A DNA stretch of 7,435 nt from UBA12088 sp964568345 (lineage in GTDB: Bacteria; Patescibacteriota; Minisyncoccia; Phycocordibacterales; UBA12088), in contig CAZMPG010000044.1 of NCBI GenBank assembly GCA_964568345.1, positions 1 through 7,435 on the forward strand. Reading direction: 5' to 3'. The notes beneath the pieces were generated by a model. The model had not been told where the DNA came from. It made no database searches and worked only from the letters and a program-made list of their open reading frames with translations. The translations under genes and the position numbers were made by a program. Below are positions 5,523 through 7,435 of this stretch, one piece after another (position 1 is the stretch's first letter; each line of letters opens with the position of its first letter).

Positions 5523-7301
5523 TTACATACGTTCTGGTACGGGGATACCGAGAAGGTCAAGTACCTGCACCAGCGTGTCATAGGTCCGACCAATCAGCCG
5601 CACGTGCGAACGCTGGCGGTCTGCGTTTGGTTCGCCGAGCACAGGGCACGCATGGTAGAACGTGTTGAACTCATTTGCGAGTTGGTACACATACTCACAG
5701 AGCAGGCTCGGTGATTTTTTCTTCCACGCTTCCGTCACGACGCCCGGGAGCTCGGCAAGCCGCAGGTGTAGGTCGCGTTCCGCCTGTGTCTGTGGCGCCT
5801 GCAGCACTCCTGCTTGCACGCCGGCTTCCCCCGCCTTCGCGAGAATCGACCGCGCCCGAACCGCACTATACAAAATGTACGGTCCCGTGTACCCCTCAAA
5901 CGACAAGAATCGCTGCATATCGAACACGTAGTTCTTCTCGTGATAGTTTGAGAGGTCGCCAAACTTAAGCGCCGCGAGACTCACCGTACGGACTATCTCA
6001 CCCTTTTCCTGGTCACGGTAGCCTTTCTCGGCAGCGTTTTCCTCCAACCGCGCCCTAGCCTGCTGTTCGGTCGCAACAATGAGGTCCCTGAGCTTCATGG
6101 TGCCTCCTGCGCGGGTCTTGAACGGCTTGTTGTCCGGGCCGTTCATGGTCCCAAACGCCACGTGCTCGAGCTTGGTACGTTCATCAACAAGCCCCGCGAC
6201 AGCAGCAGCGCGGAACACCTGCTCCAGGTGTAGGTGTTGTCGCTTGTCAACGACGTAGACTATTTCATCAGGATGATACTCGACCACCCGCATCGCAATC
6301 GTTGCGAGGTCTGTGGCGGCGTAAAGCTCCGCACCGTCCGAGTTGCGGAGGAGAAGCGGCGGCATCTCCTTGGAGTCGCCGTCTCTCGCGACAGGCATAA
6401 TCAACGCGCCATCACTGTACTGTGCCAGATGATCGGCCATGAGCCGTTCGCACAATGTCTGCACGGTATCATGCGCATCACTTTCGCCATACCAGAGGTC
6501 GAAGTATACCTCCAGCGCATCGTAATCTTTCTTGAGTTCAGCGACCGACACGTCTACAAAGTGCCTCCACAGTGCGCGGTACCCGGGGTGTCCTCGTTGT
6601 AGCTCAACGGTTGCAAGCCGCGCCGCCTGCATGACGAGCGGGTCCTCCTTCGCCCGTTGACTCGCCTTGGGGTACAGTGTGTCCAAATCCTCCATAGTTA
6701 CCGGAGACTCGGTGGGGTACGTTGCTTGCGGTGTACTGGAGAAGTAAGGTAGCGTGGGATTTTGTAACCGCACCTCCTCAATCACCATACCCATTTGCAG
6801 CCCCCAATCACCGAGGTGAACATCTGCAATGACTGTATGGCCAAGTGCCCGAGCTATGCGCTTGAGCGACTCACCGATCACCGCAGAGCGCACATGCCCT
6901 ACGTGCAGCGGCTTTGCCACATTCGCACCACCGTAGTCGATAACGATGGTCGCCGGATGTTCAGTGGTAGGGATAGGATGGTGCGCAAAGCATGCCTCGC
7001 TATAGCGAGCCAGGTACGTGTCCCGAAGCACCATGTTGATGAACCCCGGGTTGACAGCAACCACGGACTCAAAGGTGTCGCCGTGTCGCAACTGGTCTGC
7101 GATGCGTGCGGCGACCTGCAGTGGTGCGGCGTGACACTGTTTTGCGATAGCAAAAGCGTCGTTGCACTGAAACTGCACGCCTGGCATACTCGAACGCACC
7201 ACTGCTGCGCCTGGATACGAATAGCCCGCCGCAGTGATCGCTGCACGCAGCGATTCCGCAAGTAAGTTCTGAAGCGTTTCAGGAAAATGGGTTTGATTCA
7301 T
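5523..7301 (-). CDS. argS: Arginyl-tRNA synthetase
   Basis: This class I enzyme joins arginine to tRNA-Arg in the cytosol using ATP. At 592 residues it has normal length. Domain order is intact: an N-terminal additional domain (1-about 110) binding the tRNA elbow; the Rossmann catalytic core with YGGANVAKPLHVGHVRSA (123-140), where HVGH (133-136) is the HIGH motif; then ADVHLGDWGLQMG (159-171), both typical of ArgRS. The KMSK equivalent is PFKTRAGGTMKLRDL (393-407), the usual KMSK-lacking form. An alpha-helical anticodon-binding domain carries KFGDLSNYHEKNYVFD (446-461) and GYTGPYILYS (470-479), and the protein ends LGIPVPERM as ArgRS normally does. The ATG at 7301 has GGAGGT five bases upstream. 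It lies 72 bases after the kinase gene, with a weak possible promoter (TTGCAT, 17 bases, TGG-TTTGAT, 7373-7345), and is closed by its own terminator. Confidence 0.97.
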   Translation of the reverse strand: MNQTHFPETLQNLLAESLRAAITAAGYSYPGAAVVRSSMPGVQFQCNDAFAIAKQCHAAPLQVAARIADQLRHGDTFESVVAVNPGFINMVLRDTYLARYSEACFAHHPIPTTEHPATIVIDYGGANVAKPLHVGHVRSAVIGESLKRIARALGHTVIADVHLGDWGLQMGMVIEEVRLQNPTLPYFSSTPQATYPTESPVTMEDLDTLYPKASQRAKEDPLVMQAARLATVELQRGHPGYRALWRHFVDVSVAELKKDYDALEVYFDLWYGESDAHDTVQTLCERLMADHLAQYSDGALIMPVARDGDSKEMPPLLLRNSDGAELYAATDLATIAMRVVEYHPDEIVYVVDKRQHLHLEQVFRAAAVAGLVDERTKLEHVAFGTMNGPDNKPFKTRAGGTMKLRDLIVATEQQARARLEENAAEKGYRDQEKGEIVRTVSLAALKFGDLSNYHEKNYVFDMQRFLSFEGYTGPYILYSAVRARSILAKAGEAGVQAGVLQAPQTQAERDLHLRLAELPGVVTEAWKKKSPSLLCEYVYQLANEFNTFYHACPVLGEPNADRQRSHVRLIGRTYDTLVQVLDLLGIPVPERM

Positions 7302-7344
7302 ACCTTACCTCCAACAAAACAGGTTACCAATATCTTCTCCGCGA

Positions 7345-7373
7345 ATCAAACCATGCCCAGCAGGGAAATGCAA
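7345..7373 (-). promoter_or_regulatory. Weak candidate promoter for argS
   Basis: TTGCAT (7373-7368), a 17-base spacer ending TGG and TTTGAT (7350-7345) lie immediately past the kinase stop. The -35 matches at only three positions, while the extended -10 is fair. argS could instead be read from an upstream promoter through the kinase gene, since I see no terminator in this gap. Confidence 0.25.
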
Positions 7374-7435
7374 TCACCCTCCCTCCCCCACCGGCAGCTC
7401 CACCGTGAACGTACTCCCCTTCCCAATACCGGGCG
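7374..7435 (-). CDS. Sensor histidine kinase, C-terminal end (partial)
   Basis: Only about 20 residues of the C-terminus lie in the window: the PGIGKGSTFTVELPVGEGG ending of a histidine-kinase ATPase domain, with TGA at 7374-7376. The rest is beyond the right edge. Identity rests on its match to the copy at the left edge, which shows the preceding G2 box. It has an extra Gly-type codon before the stop relative to that copy and Ile in place of Val. It would be a membrane or cytosolic sensor that autophosphorylates a His and passes the phosphate to a response regulator; no partner is visible. Confidence 0.75.
   Translation of the reverse strand, partial: PGIGKGSTFTVELPVGEGG
7381..7435. repeat. 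Direct repeat copy 2 (histidine-kinase tail)
   Basis: This is the right-hand partner of 12-66, 53 of 55 bases identical and in the same orientation, 7.3 kb away. It reaches the window edge still matching, so its full extent is unknown. Confidence 0.9.

Noticed and set aside
6085..6135. Loss of the KMSK motif in ArgRS as a defect
   Set aside because: Most ArgRS enzymes lack canonical KMSK; the PFKTRAGGTMKL form is usual.
6795..7265. Plus-strand open frame of 156 codons
   Set aside because: It is antisense to argS, whose identity is certain.
1..7435. UGA recoding as in some CPR lineages
   Set aside because: Several identified genes end in TGA at the expected place and no internal TGA is needed.

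Overview
The window is a compact bacterial segment of roughly even base composition in which every supported gene lies on the minus strand, so transcription runs from the right edge to the left. Gaps are short (under 250 bases). Most genes have a clear GGAGG-type ribosome site. TGA is used as a stop and Trp is always TGG, so the genetic code is standard. Small, tightly packed genes, several proteins I do not recognise and a histidine-kinase tail of a style common in Patescibacteria/CPR genomes suggest that group. The arginyl-tRNA synthetase would also fit Firmicutes-like lineages, so taxonomy stays open.

Layout in transcription order. (1) The 3' end of a sensor histidine kinase (7435-7374, continuing outside the window). 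(2) argS (7301-5523) with its own terminator. (3) A 147-residue unknown protein (5393-4950) with a good sigma70-type promoter and its own terminator. (4) A strong promoter at 4897-4869, a 26-codon leader peptide (4862-4782) and overlapping alternative hairpins ending in an intrinsic terminator, which look like a transcription attenuator. They precede a GNAT acetyltransferase (4701-4039), an Asp/Glu racemase (3960-3235) and a 201-residue unknown (3112-2507), closed by a strong terminator. (5) A new promoter driving an ArgE-like deacetylase (2376-1198) overlapping an ArgA-like amino-acid-kinase/GNAT protein (1217-240), closed by a hairpin terminator. (6) A decayed, frameshifted copy of a histidine-kinase tail (about 185-5), nearly identical over the 55 bases that can be compared with the tail at the right edge.

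The genes share an amino-acid theme: arginyl-tRNA charging, two enzymes resembling the first and deacetylation steps of ornithine/arginine synthesis, an acidic amino-acid racemase and a stand-alone acetyltransferase. The leader peptide has a tandem Arg-Arg codon pair just ahead of the antiterminator arm. An arginine-responsive attenuator is therefore plausible, but this is inferred from sequence only. The ArgA-like protein seems to lack key residues in both its kinase and acetyltransferase domains, so its true activity is uncertain.
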